Shown here: piece after piece, positions 9,250 through 19,900 of the stretch
Layout of the letters: every line of letters starts with the position of its first letter
Position numbering within the stretch: the first letter of the stretch is position 1
Program-made: the position numbers and the translations under genes
Notes under the pieces: model-generated
Seen by the model: the letters and a program-made list of their open reading frames with translations, nothing else
What the model was told of the DNA's origin: nothing
The model's database searches: none
NCBI GenBank assembly: GCA_964475955.1
Contig: CAYYZY010000008.1
Span: 17,028 to 81,027, forward strand
DNA length: 64,000 bases
Source of the DNA: DATKZH01 sp964475955
Lineage (GTDB): Bacteria > Planctomycetota > Planctomycetia > Pirellulales > Thermoguttaceae
Direction of reading: 5' to 3'

Positions 9250-9719
9250 GGTGATCCTCCTTCGTTTGGCTCGATCGGAGCGCTCGACGCGAACGCGATT
9301 CTGGAAAAGTGCAGGCGCGGCGTGACGAGATTTGGAAAGGAACACTATGAAGTATAGCTCGCAAATCCCCCCTCGGTGCGAATCGCCCTGTTTTTTGAAG
9401 GAATTTCTTCCTGGGCATTTGCCCCCCGGCCCCCGCGTGAGGGGGGGGGCGAAGAATACCCCCTCACCGATCGAGGTGGGTGGGAGACACCGGAATGGGC
9501 GGCCTCTGCCTCGGTCCGATCCAGCCCCCGGGGCGCCGGCTGGGGCGCGAGGCTGCTGATTCGCCCGCACTACACGTTTTGGGCGACCAACGCCCTGCGT
9601 GGGTATCGGGCGCTTGGAACGGGCGTCAACCGGGACCGACGGAAAGGAACCACCGGAAAGCCGAAGCGGAGAAGGCGCCTCGGCGCGGTCTTACCGGTTG
9701 CGGGCGGGTCCGACCGACC
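9250..9719. other. Gene-free stretch upstream of the TadG-like gene
   Basis: About 470 bases between the start of the TadG-like gene and the stop of the sulfotransferase gene. It contains a nine-G run near 9440-9450 and a TATACT hexamer on the minus strand near 9353-9358 that could be a -10 element for the TadG-like gene, but no matching -35 is obvious. No coding frame with a ribosome-binding site, and no terminator with a T-tract, was recognised. Confidence 0.4.
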
Positions 9720-11243
9720 TCAGGCGGCTCGAGACGCTGACGCTTTGCCGATGGCGTCTTCGAAGCCCGGCTTGCGCCTGACAGGATGAGCTTGCTTCAG
9801 CGCGGCTTCGTTCAAGCGGTCGTAGATCGAATGGGCTTCCCTTACGAGCGAGGAAGGAATGGATTCGGTATCGATCTCCCGGGCTCGGGGCGAACGAATT
9901 TCCGCCGCAGCCGACGACAGGGCAACGCCGCCTGTCGTTCCGATCGCCTCGGCCAGCCGGTGCAGGCCGGTCTCAGGAGCCTGGCAGAGCGCCTCGTAGC
10001 TGACGAGAAGCAAGTCGTCGCGCTGCGCCATCACGTGCCGGTACGCCGCCACCCAGTACTCCAACCAGAACGGCAACGATTGGGCATCTCGCGATTCGCG
10101 GCCGTCGAGCCAGCTCTGGAAGTCGACGGGGCGCAGATTCTTGCCGAAGTCGTAGTGGCCGATCGCGCGCATGTACTCGCAGGCGAACGGGTCCTCTTCG
10201 TGGATGCGGAGGAACCTGCGATGCTGTTCGAGCAGTGAGGCGGCGTGCTGTAGCGGTTCGCGGAACGGCACGACGATCACGCAATCGGGAAACAGCCGTC
10301 GCAGCATCGCAACGCGCGCCACGTTCACGTTGTTCTTGGAGACGTAGCGCGTCGCCCGCGGGCCCTCGCCGCCGCGGACCAGGACGACCTTGCGCATGTG
10401 ACGGGAGAAGAACTCGGCGAACTCGGCGTCATCTTCGTCGTGCCACGGAACGATGCGATCGGCGCGGTAGTGCCGTGGCCAGAAGGTCGTCCAGAGCACT
10501 TCCTCCATGGCTTCGAAGCTGTCGAAGTCGATGAGCATCCCGTCGCCATGGGCGCGTTCGCGCGGTTCGCCCGCCCTCTGAAAGGCCCCCGAGAGGCGGC
10601 TCCAGAGACAGGGAATGAGGAGGAACGGCATGTCGCGGTAGCTGTGCGAGGCGAAATCGGGCAGACGTGCGCAACACTCGAGCAGCAACGTGGTCCCCGC
10701 CCGGGGAAGCGCCGTGATGAAGACGGGGCGCTCGAGTTCGCACGCGGCAAGCTGTCGCGCAAACAGGCGGTCCTCCAAATCGGCGAGCGCCGCCTGCGCC
10801 CCGTACGTTCTGAAGGCCACGCGGTGGACCCATCGGTCCAGCGCCGAATATCCAGATTTCTCGGAAGTCCTGCTTGGACGGAAGCAGAGGACGAGAAGGG
10901 CCAGCGCGCCGCTCAATATGAGGAACCGGGGCGAGACCGCAACAAGGAAGACGGATTCGAGCGACAGCCATCCGAGTCGATCGCACAGCCACAGCGCCCC
11001 GGTGGGCGGCAGCACGGCCGCGCTCCCGCCGAAGGCGAGCACGAAGAACAAGCGGAACAACCGCTTCGCACCGTCTTGGAGTTCCGCCTCTTTGGCTTCG
11101 TCGCTCTTCCCGGGATCGCGAATCACGCGCAAGGATCGATGCGCAATCGCCACCACCTCGCCGCTCTTCCTGACGAGGCCGAACGCCCGAAGGAGAACGA
11201 CGACCGCGACGACGAGCAGGGCAGCCGCGATCCAGGAGGTCAT
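9720..11243 (-). CDS. Membrane-anchored PAPS-dependent sulfotransferase
   Basis: 507 residues. The N-terminal 125 residues contain three hydrophobic helices (about 3-20, 63-80 and 97-120). The sulfotransferase domain starts near residue 170 with the 5'-phosphosulfate loop VFITALPRAGTT. The 3'-phosphate-binding element appears as VVPFREPLQHAASL, and a characteristic LLLVSYEALCQAPE segment lies late in the domain. It should transfer sulfate from PAPS to a hydroxyl, probably a glycan or lipid at the membrane (inference). ATG at 11243 overlaps the stop of the preceding gene as ATGA and has GGAGGA just upstream; a longer frame to 11312 would overlap that gene heavily. It is the last gene of an operon with 11240-11479, 11476-12867 and probably 12896-13417. 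Confidence 0.85.
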   Translation of the reverse strand: MTSWIAAALLVVAVVVLLRAFGLVRKSGEVVAIAHRSLRVIRDPGKSDEAKEAELQDGAKRLFRLFFVLAFGGSAAVLPPTGALWLCDRLGWLSLESVFLVAVSPRFLILSGALALLVLCFRPSRTSEKSGYSALDRWVHRVAFRTYGAQAALADLEDRLFARQLAACELERPVFITALPRAGTTLLLECCARLPDFASHSYRDMPFLLIPCLWSRLSGAFQRAGEPRERAHGDGMLIDFDSFEAMEEVLWTTFWPRHYRADRIVPWHDEDDAEFAEFFSRHMRKVVLVRGGEGPRATRYVSKNNVNVARVAMLRRLFPDCVIVVPFREPLQHAASLLEQHRRFLRIHEEDPFACEYMRAIGHYDFGKNLRPVDFQSWLDGRESRDAQSLPFWLEYWVAAYRHVMAQRDDLLLVSYEALCQAPETGLHRLAEAIGTTGGVALSSAAAEIRSPRAREIDTESIPSSLVREAHSIYDRLNEAALKQAHPVRRKPGFEDAIGKASASRAA

Positions 11244-11479
11244 TCCTCCGCTCCGACCTGAAGGCCCTCTTTCCGCCTCATTCTGCGCAGGAGTCGCTTG
11301 ATCGGATACCAAACGAATCCGAACATGGCAAGGATCAGGCCCATGAAAAGGGCCAGGAATGCGCCGATCGCGGACAATCCCGGACCCGGTCCGACGTAGG
11401 CCATCGCCGGCTTCGGCGAGGTGCAGACGAGAACGACCGCGAGGACCGCGAGCGTTCCCCCGAAACGCAGCTTCATCAT
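11240..11479 (-). CDS. Small exported membrane protein (79 aa)
   Basis: 79 residues: a signal-peptide-like start ending near AMA, a short YVGPGPGLS motif, one strong transmembrane helix (LALFMGLILAMFGFVWYPI) and a basic tail (KRLLRRMRRKEG). Small proteins with Y-V-G-P-G-x-G-L-S followed by one helix recur in bacteria beside envelope glycan and sulfotransferase genes, but have no established function. The start ATG overlaps the upstream stop as ATGA, and its own stop overlaps the downstream sulfotransferase start as ATGA. The three genes are therefore translationally coupled, which argues for a shared complex or pathway. Confidence 0.8.
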   Translation of the reverse strand: MMKLRFGGTLAVLAVVLVCTSPKPAMAYVGPGPGLSAIGAFLALFMGLILAMFGFVWYPIKRLLRRMRRKEGLQVGAEE

Positions 11480-12867
11480 CTCATCAGCCTCCCAGGCGTG
11501 TCATTTGCCAACGGTCCCTCCGCTTCGCGATCCGGCGAACGCCGTGCAAGAACGCCCGGCTCGCCGGGGTCGAAGAGGCGCCGGTATCCCCGAGGAAGAC
11601 GCTGCACTTCCACGACGGCGCCGACGAGTTCGGGCTCGACGTAGTTCAGGTACTGCCAAACCACCGCGCCTTGCGGGTTGATTTCGAAGGCCCTCCCCTG
11701 CTCGGCCTCCGTAATCAACACGTTTCCGTTGGGAAGCCGCTGGTGCTTGCCCAAGGTGGCCGTGTAGAAGGAGATCTCCTCGCTCCCCTCGAAGAACACC
11801 TCCGACGTCCTCTCCCGCGCCGAGACGATGACGATGCGGCTTTGGTGTCCGTTTTCCGCGGGGCCGATGTTGTTGTTGTCGAATACGGAGAACCGGTTGC
11901 CGTCCACGAAGTCCGGGTCGTGTTGCCGGACGAACCAGCCGGTGCAGATGAACTTGATCTCCCGGCTGCGGCGGTTGAAGGCAAACACCGTATTGACGTT
12001 CCGCAGGGAGACGAGCACGTCGCCCCGCTTGAAGAAATCCTCCTCCATGCGATCGGGGAACGCCTCCACGTCGTTCAGATGGAGCGAGTCATCGCGGACT
12101 TGCGTCGTCCTGTTGTCCAGGGTTCCCAGGTGGAGCAGACCGGTGAGGCCGTTCTCTCGCAGCAGTTCCGGGACCGACCATTCTTCCGCGATTTCGCCCT
12201 CGGGGGTCACTTCCAGAATCGTGTATTCCCGGAAGGGAGGCAAGCGATTCGGGAACCGCGCATCTGGTTGTGCGTGTTCCTTCTGCCCGCAAAGCCACAG
12301 GTTCCCGCTGTCGTGCCGACAGACGGAATGATGGGTTTGGTAGGGCAACCGCCACACCACCTCCCCGCGACGGTCCAGACGCACGAGACCGAGCTGATCG
12401 AAGTTGAACACCAGGTCTCCGTCTTCCATCAGCACGGCCCCGTGGACGATTGTGCCGGGCCGGAAGCGAGGAACTCGGCGCTTCGGCACATGCCCCGCGT
12501 CGGGCCATAAGCGGAACCAGTCGATCCGCCACGCATGGAGCTTCGTGCCGTCCATATCCATGACTTCGACCGTCCATTCCCGGCCGCGGGGAGCCCGCGT
12601 GACGAGGTTCAGGCCCGGGTACGCTTGGCTGGTGTTCGTGATGGGGGGCGGCCCGTCTTTCACGCGTCGGTAGTACCACCCGGCGTCCTTGTCCACCATG
12701 CGCCGCAAAACCCCGGCCGTCTGACGCGCTCTTTGGAGCAACGTGTACGGGAAGATCCGGTACTCGTTGACGGCCACCCCATAGAGGAAGGCGAGGTACA
12801 TCGCCGAGATCACGAAGCAAACGATCGCGAAACGACCGGTCGTGCGTTTGTGCGCCGCCTTGGGCAT
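11476..12867 (-). CDS. Arylsulfotransferase (ASST)-like membrane-anchored beta-propeller
   Basis: 463 residues. One N-terminal transmembrane helix (about 11-30) is followed by a six-bladed-propeller-like domain of the arylsulfotransferase type. Repeated D/G-turn strands are visible, with HGAVLMEDGDLVFNFDQLG, HHSVCRHDSGNLWL, LHLNDVEAFPD and HQRLPNGNVLITEAEQGR. PAPS-independent ASSTs move sulfate between phenolic compounds using a catalytic histidine; several histidines here lie in equivalent loops, but which one corresponds cannot be fixed by eye. Adjacency to a PAPS sulfotransferase suggests a sulfate-transfer pathway, although a purely structural propeller is possible. ATG at 12867 has GAGGGAG upstream. 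The gene follows rimI by 28 bases. Confidence 0.8.
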   Translation of the reverse strand: MPKAAHKRTTGRFAIVCFVISAMYLAFLYGVAVNEYRIFPYTLLQRARQTAGVLRRMVDKDAGWYYRRVKDGPPPITNTSQAYPGLNLVTRAPRGREWTVEVMDMDGTKLHAWRIDWFRLWPDAGHVPKRRVPRFRPGTIVHGAVLMEDGDLVFNFDQLGLVRLDRRGEVVWRLPYQTHHSVCRHDSGNLWLCGQKEHAQPDARFPNRLPPFREYTILEVTPEGEIAEEWSVPELLRENGLTGLLHLGTLDNRTTQVRDDSLHLNDVEAFPDRMEEDFFKRGDVLVSLRNVNTVFAFNRRSREIKFICTGWFVRQHDPDFVDGNRFSVFDNNNIGPAENGHQSRIVIVSARERTSEVFFEGSEEISFYTATLGKHQRLPNGNVLITEAEQGRAFEINPQGAVVWQYLNYVEPELVGAVVEVQRLPRGYRRLFDPGEPGVLARRSPDREAEGPLANDTPGRLMR

Positions 12868-12895
12868 CCCGCCGCTCCCTCAGTTGGACGTGTTG

Positions 12896-13417
12896 TCAAC
12901 CGGCCATCCGGCCGATGCGATTGGCCGGCTGGAACGGGGTCGCCGTGGGCTGCCGGAAGCGGTACTGCATGACGTACGCGTCTTCCGGCGTGTCCTCGTA
13001 GTAGTCGCGCAACACCGATACGGCGCGGAACGCGTTGTTGCGAAAGAAGATCTGGGCGGGCAGGTTCGTCTCGCGAACTTCCAGCGTGATCCGCGTGCGC
13101 CGCCCCGGCGACAACTTGCTGATCAGCTTGCCGATCATCTGCGACCCCACGCCCCGCCGGCGCGAATCGGGTGCGGTGGCGAAATTGAGCACCTGGATCC
13201 GACTCTTCGCCAGCTCGTAGATCATGAATCCGACCACGCGGTCGTCGTGCTCGGCCACCATCCCGATGCAGTTGCGCTGGCGCAGGCAGCGGATGAAGTC
13301 CTCTTCCAGCCAGGGGAACTCGAAGCTCTCGGCCTCGATGTTCAGCACCTCCGGCATGTCGCGGCGGATCATCCAGCGTATGTGGACCCGCAATTGCTCT
13401 TTCTGGTCGGAACTCAT
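12896..13417 (-). CDS. rimI: GNAT N-acetyltransferase, RimI type
   Basis: 173 residues with a complete GNAT fold. Key parts are FPWLEEDFIRCL near the N-terminus, motif D/A FMIYELAKSRIQVLNFATAP, the acetyl-CoA pyrophosphate loop DSRRRGVGSQMI (an R/Q-x-x-G-x-G/A variant), and the C-terminal LEVRETNLPAQIFFRNNAFRAV typical of RimI, the enzyme that acetylates the N-terminal alanine of ribosomal protein S18. Family and length fit RimI, although substrate specificity among GNATs is hard to read. ATG at 13417 is chosen for AAGGAGG at about 9 bases; upstream frames are not conserved-looking. It heads the four-gene run toward the sulfotransferase and probably shares its promoter. Confidence 0.88.
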   Translation of the reverse strand: MSSDQKEQLRVHIRWMIRRDMPEVLNIEAESFEFPWLEEDFIRCLRQRNCIGMVAEHDDRVVGFMIYELAKSRIQVLNFATAPDSRRRGVGSQMIGKLISKLSPGRRTRITLEVRETNLPAQIFFRNNAFRAVSVLRDYYEDTPEDAYVMQYRFRQPTATPFQPANRIGRMAG

Positions 13418-13960
13418 GCTGGCCTTCCTCCTTGTCGGCCGGTGGCCGCGCACCGAAGTCCGCCAGCCACGCAATGCACTCCCCAGACGCGTCCTCGCCC
13501 CGACCCGCCCGGATTCCTCTCCGCAGGTCCGCCCGACACGGGCTCTCGCAAGGACGAGGCTAAAACTAACAGAAGACGCCGAATTCGCCAAGACGAACTA
13601 TTGTCGTTTCCCGGCGCACGTCGCGAGCCACGCCCTGCCGCGACCAGCCGACGTGCCCGTGCCCCCAGTCCCGGCCCCGATCGGCGCAGGCTACCGCGCG
13701 TCAGTCTCTTCATCGGCGCGAGGACGGCCGCATTCCGTGAGAAAAGCCGCAAGCGGGAAGAACGTCTTTCGGCCGCCCATTCGGTGGGCGCCACCCGCAG
13801 TCAAAGAACAGGCGACCGGCAAGAGAGGGAAGATAAGCAAGGACGGAGAAGACGGCAGGCCGGCTCGTGACGTCCGATCCGCGGGCCGTTCCGGGGCGCG
13901 CGGAACCGGGCCGAGGCCGTTTCCAGAGTTGGCGAAGCGCGACTTCCCGTTTCCTACACG
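13418..13960. other. Gene-free stretch between rimI and the giant-protein operon
   Basis: 543 bases. Candidate frames here lack ribosome-binding sites and look like random high-GC translation. No hairpin with a T-tract, no tRNA-like cloverleaf and no repeat family found elsewhere in the window was recognised. A modestly A-rich segment around 13560-13600 could hold the rimI-operon promoter, but no convincing hexamer pair was found. Confidence 0.4.
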
Positions 13961-16900
13961 TTAGCCCTGCGGCAGGGTCAAGGCGATGACCGCCGAACCG
14001 GTCTGTCGCGGACGTTTCCATCCCCACCGAAACGACGCGATCAGGCTGACCAACACGACTGCCCACCCGAGCACGCTGGGCCATAGCCACAACCACCATC
14101 CCAGCCCCACCAACACGCCCAGCAAGCACGGCCAGCGCCCCAGCAGCAGGGCGAAGTCGCCGTGGCGAACGCCCGCCGTCGCCAAGAGCGTGGCCAGGGC
14201 CAGTGCCGCCGCAGCGAACAGTTGACCAAAGAATCCCCGGCCTTCCGCCCGGTGGTATTCAAGGCGAATCGACGCCGAGCCCGGCTCGACGGCAGAGCGG
14301 ACGGCGGGCTGGGCCGGGTTGAGCGTTTGTCGCCAGAAAGAGCCCAGGTCCGAGGCTTCGGGGCTTTCGGCGCCGACCTCGGCGAGCAGGTGTTCGCTCT
14401 CCAGCCAGTCGGAGACTTCCGCCGGGAGGCGATCAAGGGGGAGGCGTTCTGCGAGACTCACCGCGTCAGTCTCGCCCCCCCGTCGGAGCTGTTGGCTGCG
14501 CATCGTCGCCTCGCAGAGTCCCACCCAGCGATCCGTCCACAGGCGAAACCAAGGGCGCGCCTCCTCTGGCTCGTCGGGGGGGACGGTGGCCGCAACCTCC
14601 ATGAGGGCCTCAACGTTCTCAAGGCGGCGCGAGTTATGCTCCCAAAGGGTGCCCGGACGGAGGCCAACCAGACGGCCAGGCTCGTACTCGCGGGGGCTGA
14701 AGACCGTCCATAACGTAATCGGGCACTCAATCCCTTCGATTTTCGGGGGCTCCAGTCGCAGCAAGCCATTTGCGTCGGGGATGGGGACCGTGCCACGAAA
14801 CAGGGCCTCCACCCGCTGGGGGAAAGGGCTTACCCCCAACGGGATGGTCCAGCGATTCGGATCCTTGCGTAAGGCCCGACAAGGGACGCGGTCGACCAAG
14901 CCCTGCATCAGTTCCCACTGAGGCGGGAGCCGCAACGTACACTCCGAGAGCGTCGACGGCTCGACGTCGAATGTGGCCACGCCATGACACGTGCCGTTGG
15001 TCTGCCATGCCAGGCGCACGTCGGCCAGGTGCACTTCCGGCCGGCCACGGAACGGCCGAAGGCTGGCCTGGAACGCACCATCGTCGACCTGATAAGCGAC
15101 GAACGCCTCGGGGGCCACAGGCGGGGCCGCGAAATCTTCGGGCAACTCGGTCCGGCTGAGGCCTTCGGTCTCCCAGTCGATCGGCTGGAGTCCCGATTGG
15201 GTGGGCAAGATTAACACATGGCGCGCAAGGTCGGCTTCTGCCAGTACGATGTCCGGCACGCGCACCCGTTCGCCCGGCGACAAAACCAGGGGGCTCGACA
15301 CCGCAAACCGATACTCGCCCGAAATCGCGCGGACGGGCCGCACGAGCAAGCGGCTCTGCTCGTCCCCGTCCTCAAGTTCCCAAGTGGCCTGCGCGTCGAT
15401 TTCATAGGGTCCGGCAAACTCGCGAGGCACGCGCAAGCGGAACTGGTCGACCAGCCCCTCTTCGACGCGGGTGCGGAACTCGACGCTTGCCTCCCACGCG
15501 CCGCCGTCGGACCGTAGCGACGTAATCCGCTCAACCGCGACCTTCGGCCGATTGGGCGAGAGCCTCAGCCGGGCGCCGACCTGGTCGGCACCGTGGTGCT
15601 CGAACGACTCGACCAGGCGGGCCGACGACGGCTGGCTCTCGTCGACCACCGGCGTCTCGATCCGCACGAGCCCCGTCGTGCCGCCGATCTCGACCTGCAC
15701 TTCCCGCTTGCGGAACAACTGGATCGAGGAGGTCTGCACTTGGGCGTTCTCGAGCGACAGGAACGGGAGCGGGATCGTGCCCCGAGGCGGTACCGGCAAT
15801 CGCCCCGTAAGGGACAAGGTCTGTTCACCGGAAAGCGCCCAGCGGAGGAATACGGTCAAGGTGCCGTCGGGGGCGCGCCGCCAGCGGTCGGCACGCTCCA
15901 CCCCGCCCTTGAGAACCGACACCCGGTCGATCTCCAGCTTCGGCGGCGCTGCCAGCCGATACTGGAAGTGGTAGCCGGCGACGGTCGTGAGCTGGGCACG
16001 CAATTCGACTCGCGCTTCCCGGGCGCCTATCGTCCAAACGGTCGCCTGATCGACCGCGGTCTCCGGTTCGCGCGGACGCGTCGACATGCTCCACGACGGT
16101 TCGACCGACGGCAGGCTGTAAGCGAACCCCGGTTGCGCGGGCGCCTCGCCCCAAGCCGCCAGGAAGTCGGGCACCGCCACGGGCTCCAGGGCTTCCTCGC
16201 CCGCCTGCTCGTGCTCCAACGCCGGGTCGATTGATACGGCCAGCCACCGTTTCGTAACCCGGGCGTTCTTCACTTCCAGGCGCGGCAAGCTGAGCGCGCC
16301 CAGGCCGGTGCGACGCTCCTTCAGGTGAAACGTCGCTTCGAGCATGAATTGCCGATCGGCGACGGGCTGGTCGAACTCGAGGCCGATCGTCGGCGGGCCG
16401 TCGGGCGGGTCGGCAACCGGGACCTCGACGACCGGTCCGGCGTCGCACTGGTAGGGGCCCTTGCGCTGGAGCCGCGGGTCGACCGTCAACGCCAGTCGCC
16501 GCACTGGCTCTTCCCCTACCTGGAATTTCAGTCGCGCGTGCAAGTCGATGGTCCCCCGCTGGACTTCAAGGAGAAACAGCTCCTCCGCTTCGACCCGTGG
16601 GCCCGAACTGCCGCGGGTCGTCCCCTCCAGCCAACGCACCGAAAGCCGACTGGACGGCCCCAGCTCGGCCTCCAAGCGGGAAGAGGCGGCCGTCCGATCC
16701 TCGTGCACCCGTCCCACGGCCGAACCGACGTCGAGAGCCGGTGCGTCGGACGGGATCGCCAGTTCCAGTCGCGAGGTGGCCAGCCGGGGAATGGCCACGC
16801 GGAACCCTCTATGGGTGCCTTCCGATTCCAGAGTGGGACGCAGCGACATCTCCACCTGGTGCGCCCCGGTCTCGGCGACCGCGAACACCACCGAGTTGCC

Positions 16901-19900
16901 TACCAGTTCGTGGGTCGGCGGCCGACCGTCGAGAAGCAAGCCCTCCGGCCCGAGATTGGGGCCTTCGTCGCCAAACGGGATCTCCACCTCGGCCGAGGCG
17001 CCAAGCACCTCCAGGTCGAACACGGCCTTGATCGGGCCCGGCACCAGGTGGTCGGGACCGGACTGCCACGCCAGCTCGCCGCGGTAGGTCGCTCCCTTGA
17101 GCAGCCATCCTTTCGGCTCTTCCGCGCCTCGGGCGGCCAAACGCTGCAACTCATCGTAGAGCCCGACGGGAACCTGGTACTTGTCGCCGTTGGGCTCCAT
17201 CGCGGTGGGCGAGTCCTCGTCGCCCGCCCGCGCCGGGATGAGCACCCTGGGGGTCGGGGACCGATCCGACACCGGCTCTGAGCCCGGCTCGGCGCCGAAG
17301 GCCGGGCCGTGGGCGGCCATCATGGTCAGCGCGGCGAGGAGGACCAGGCTCGCCCCGGTGGCCAGCTTGCTGCGCGAAGCCGACGCGGACACCCCGCGCG
17401 ACGCTGCGCCCGATCCGTTCCCCGACCTGCCCTCGGGGCGCCGTCGACGCAGCAATCGCAACCCCACGACGAACAACAGCCCCAACACCACGCCGGAGGC
17501 AATCTCCGCAAAGGTGCCCGGAACCAGCAATGCCGCCACGCTGGCCAGTCCCAGCGCGGCGGTCAACGTCGCCGGGCGGTCACCGGCCATCCACCAGGCC
17601 AGACCGACGGTCGCCAGGAAGGCCGCCCAACACAACACGCGCAGAGCGTCGCGGCGCACCAGCAGGAGCCTGGCCGGCGAACGCCCGGAGACAACGAGCG
17701 AATACGGCGTCCATCCCTGCGGCTCAACGGCCCCGTGCCGGCCGCTTGCGGGCAGGTTCCACGGCAGCGGTGAATCGACCCCTCGTTGGGCCCAGAAGGT
17801 CGCCGGCATAAACGGTCCGTCGGTCTCCCGGGCAATTGCCTCTTGAATCTGGTCGTAGAGCGGACCGGGGCAAACGGCCCGTAGGACGCGACGTTCCAGC
17901 GGTCCGAGCCCCTCCTCGGCCGCCGCCTCGAGTTGCCCCCGATAGGAGGAGGCCGCCGTCGTGCTCGTCAGGACGATCGCCCGGGGGTGGGCCAAGAGCG
18001 TCAGGCGGGCGCGCACGAGAAGCCGCGTCCCGCGATCGTCGGCCGTCTCGCCACGGGGCGCGCGGACCGGGGTATGCGGCCCGAGACCGAGCCGCGCGAG
18101 GGCCCGTCGGTCGACCAGAAGATCGGGTCCCTGCTGGCCGCCGGGTGATTCGGCCAACAGCCTGCGAATCGAATCGTCGACGAGCAGCGTCCCCCAATTC
18201 AGCACATCGGCGCCGGCTCCCGGCGGTGCGTCGAGGCTCAATTCGCCGAGAAGCCGGACCAAGGCGAGGGCCTTCTCTTCGGAAAAGCGTCGGCGCTGCG
18301 GCCCCTCTCCCCCGAAACGCCACCCAACCAGCGACAAAGGATCGTAAGGCTGAGAAGCGGGCCCGCGTCCCAGGGGACCGAAAAGCCGTCTTGCCCAGCC
18401 GAGCGAGGCGGCCGCACGCGCTTGCAGGCGAAGGCTTGGGTCGCGGACTTCGAAACCGGGCGGCGCCCAGACCGTCCATTGCCGCGTCAAGACCGGCACG
18501 TTGGGCTCCGGCAGGGGCGCAGCGACGGCGTTGACCACACCCGACGGCCGGTCGGCGGTCGCGAAGCAGACCGACACGGTCGTGAAGCGGCGCCCCGGGG
18601 GCAACTCGACCTCGAGCGCCCGCCCGTCTCCCTCGGTGTCGAATCGCGGGGCGACCTGCTCATCGTTGAGCCAAACGGCGCGGACCCGCTCCGCCCCGAC
18701 TTCCGGCGGCAGGGCGAGCCGCAGGTGTTGCGCGCCGGCCGCTTCGAGTCGATACGTGGCCACGTGACGCCCCATTCCGGAGACCGGGTACTGCGATTCG
18801 AGCTGGCAACTCCAAACCCAAGCCGAAGCGGGGGCCGCGTCGGCCTCCAAGCGTTCTATCCCAATTGCCGCCTCGCCGCCGGGCGTTGCGTCGCGCTTTG
18901 GATCGTACCGGAACACCGCGCGCATCGTATCGGGGCGATCGGCCGAAACCGGCTCCGTCGATACCCGCTTCAGGCGGCTCGGCTCGATCCGGAAGGCGGC
19001 CGAGCCCGACGACGATAGAACCAGCGTCGCCGTTTGTTCTCCCGCCTCCGGGACCGACGCAAGACTGACCGTTTCGCCGTCGGAAAAGGGCGTGGTCCGG
19101 ACGGCGCGGATCTCGAACGGCACGCTTCGGGCCGGGCGGAGTCGGATTTCCCACGACTCGCCGTCGGAGATCTCATCCGTCGCCGATTCCTTCGTCGGTT
19201 CCCGGCGCACGGTCCAGTTCTGCTCGTCGTCATCGGAGACCGACTGCCAACGCAACGGGGCCTTCCGTGCCCGAGAGAAACGGACGTGTACGCGGTCCAT
19301 CCGGCGCCCTGCTTCCGGAACGCAGCGCAGCTCGTACGACTCGGTCAGCGAGTCCTGGTCGACGATCGCCTCGACCCGAATCACCGCCGAGTAGCTCGGC
19401 TTCTGCGCCACCAGCGAGACCTTCAGCGCGGCGGCCGCGCCGTCGTCCTCGAACAGCAGGCCGCGCGGCGGTTGCGCGAAACGCGCCAGCGCCGCCGACT
19501 CGAGGCTTTGGACGCCCACCCGCTTGAGCCCCTCGTCGCCTGAGACCTTCAGCTCGTAAGGCTCTCGCGCCGAGACGCACACCAGCCGCCTCCCCTCGCT
19601 CACTCCCTGAAAACGCAACGGGGAGAGTTGGTCTACACCTAGCGCCTTCGCCAAGGAAGGCCGCGGGCAGCGAGCGGTAATCGTCAGCCGGAAAGGGGGA
19701 GTGTCGGGCAGGCGTTGCGGGAGGGACTTCGACAGGTGGACTCTTAGCACCGCCTTGGCCCCATCGCGCTCGACCCGCCAGTCGGCCAGCGCTTCGGCCG
19801 GCACCGCCTCGACCGAATCGATGCTCCAGTGCGGCGCCACGTCGGCTTCCAACTCGAAACGCCCGCCGTGGACGGACCACACGTCGGCAACCAGCCTCGA

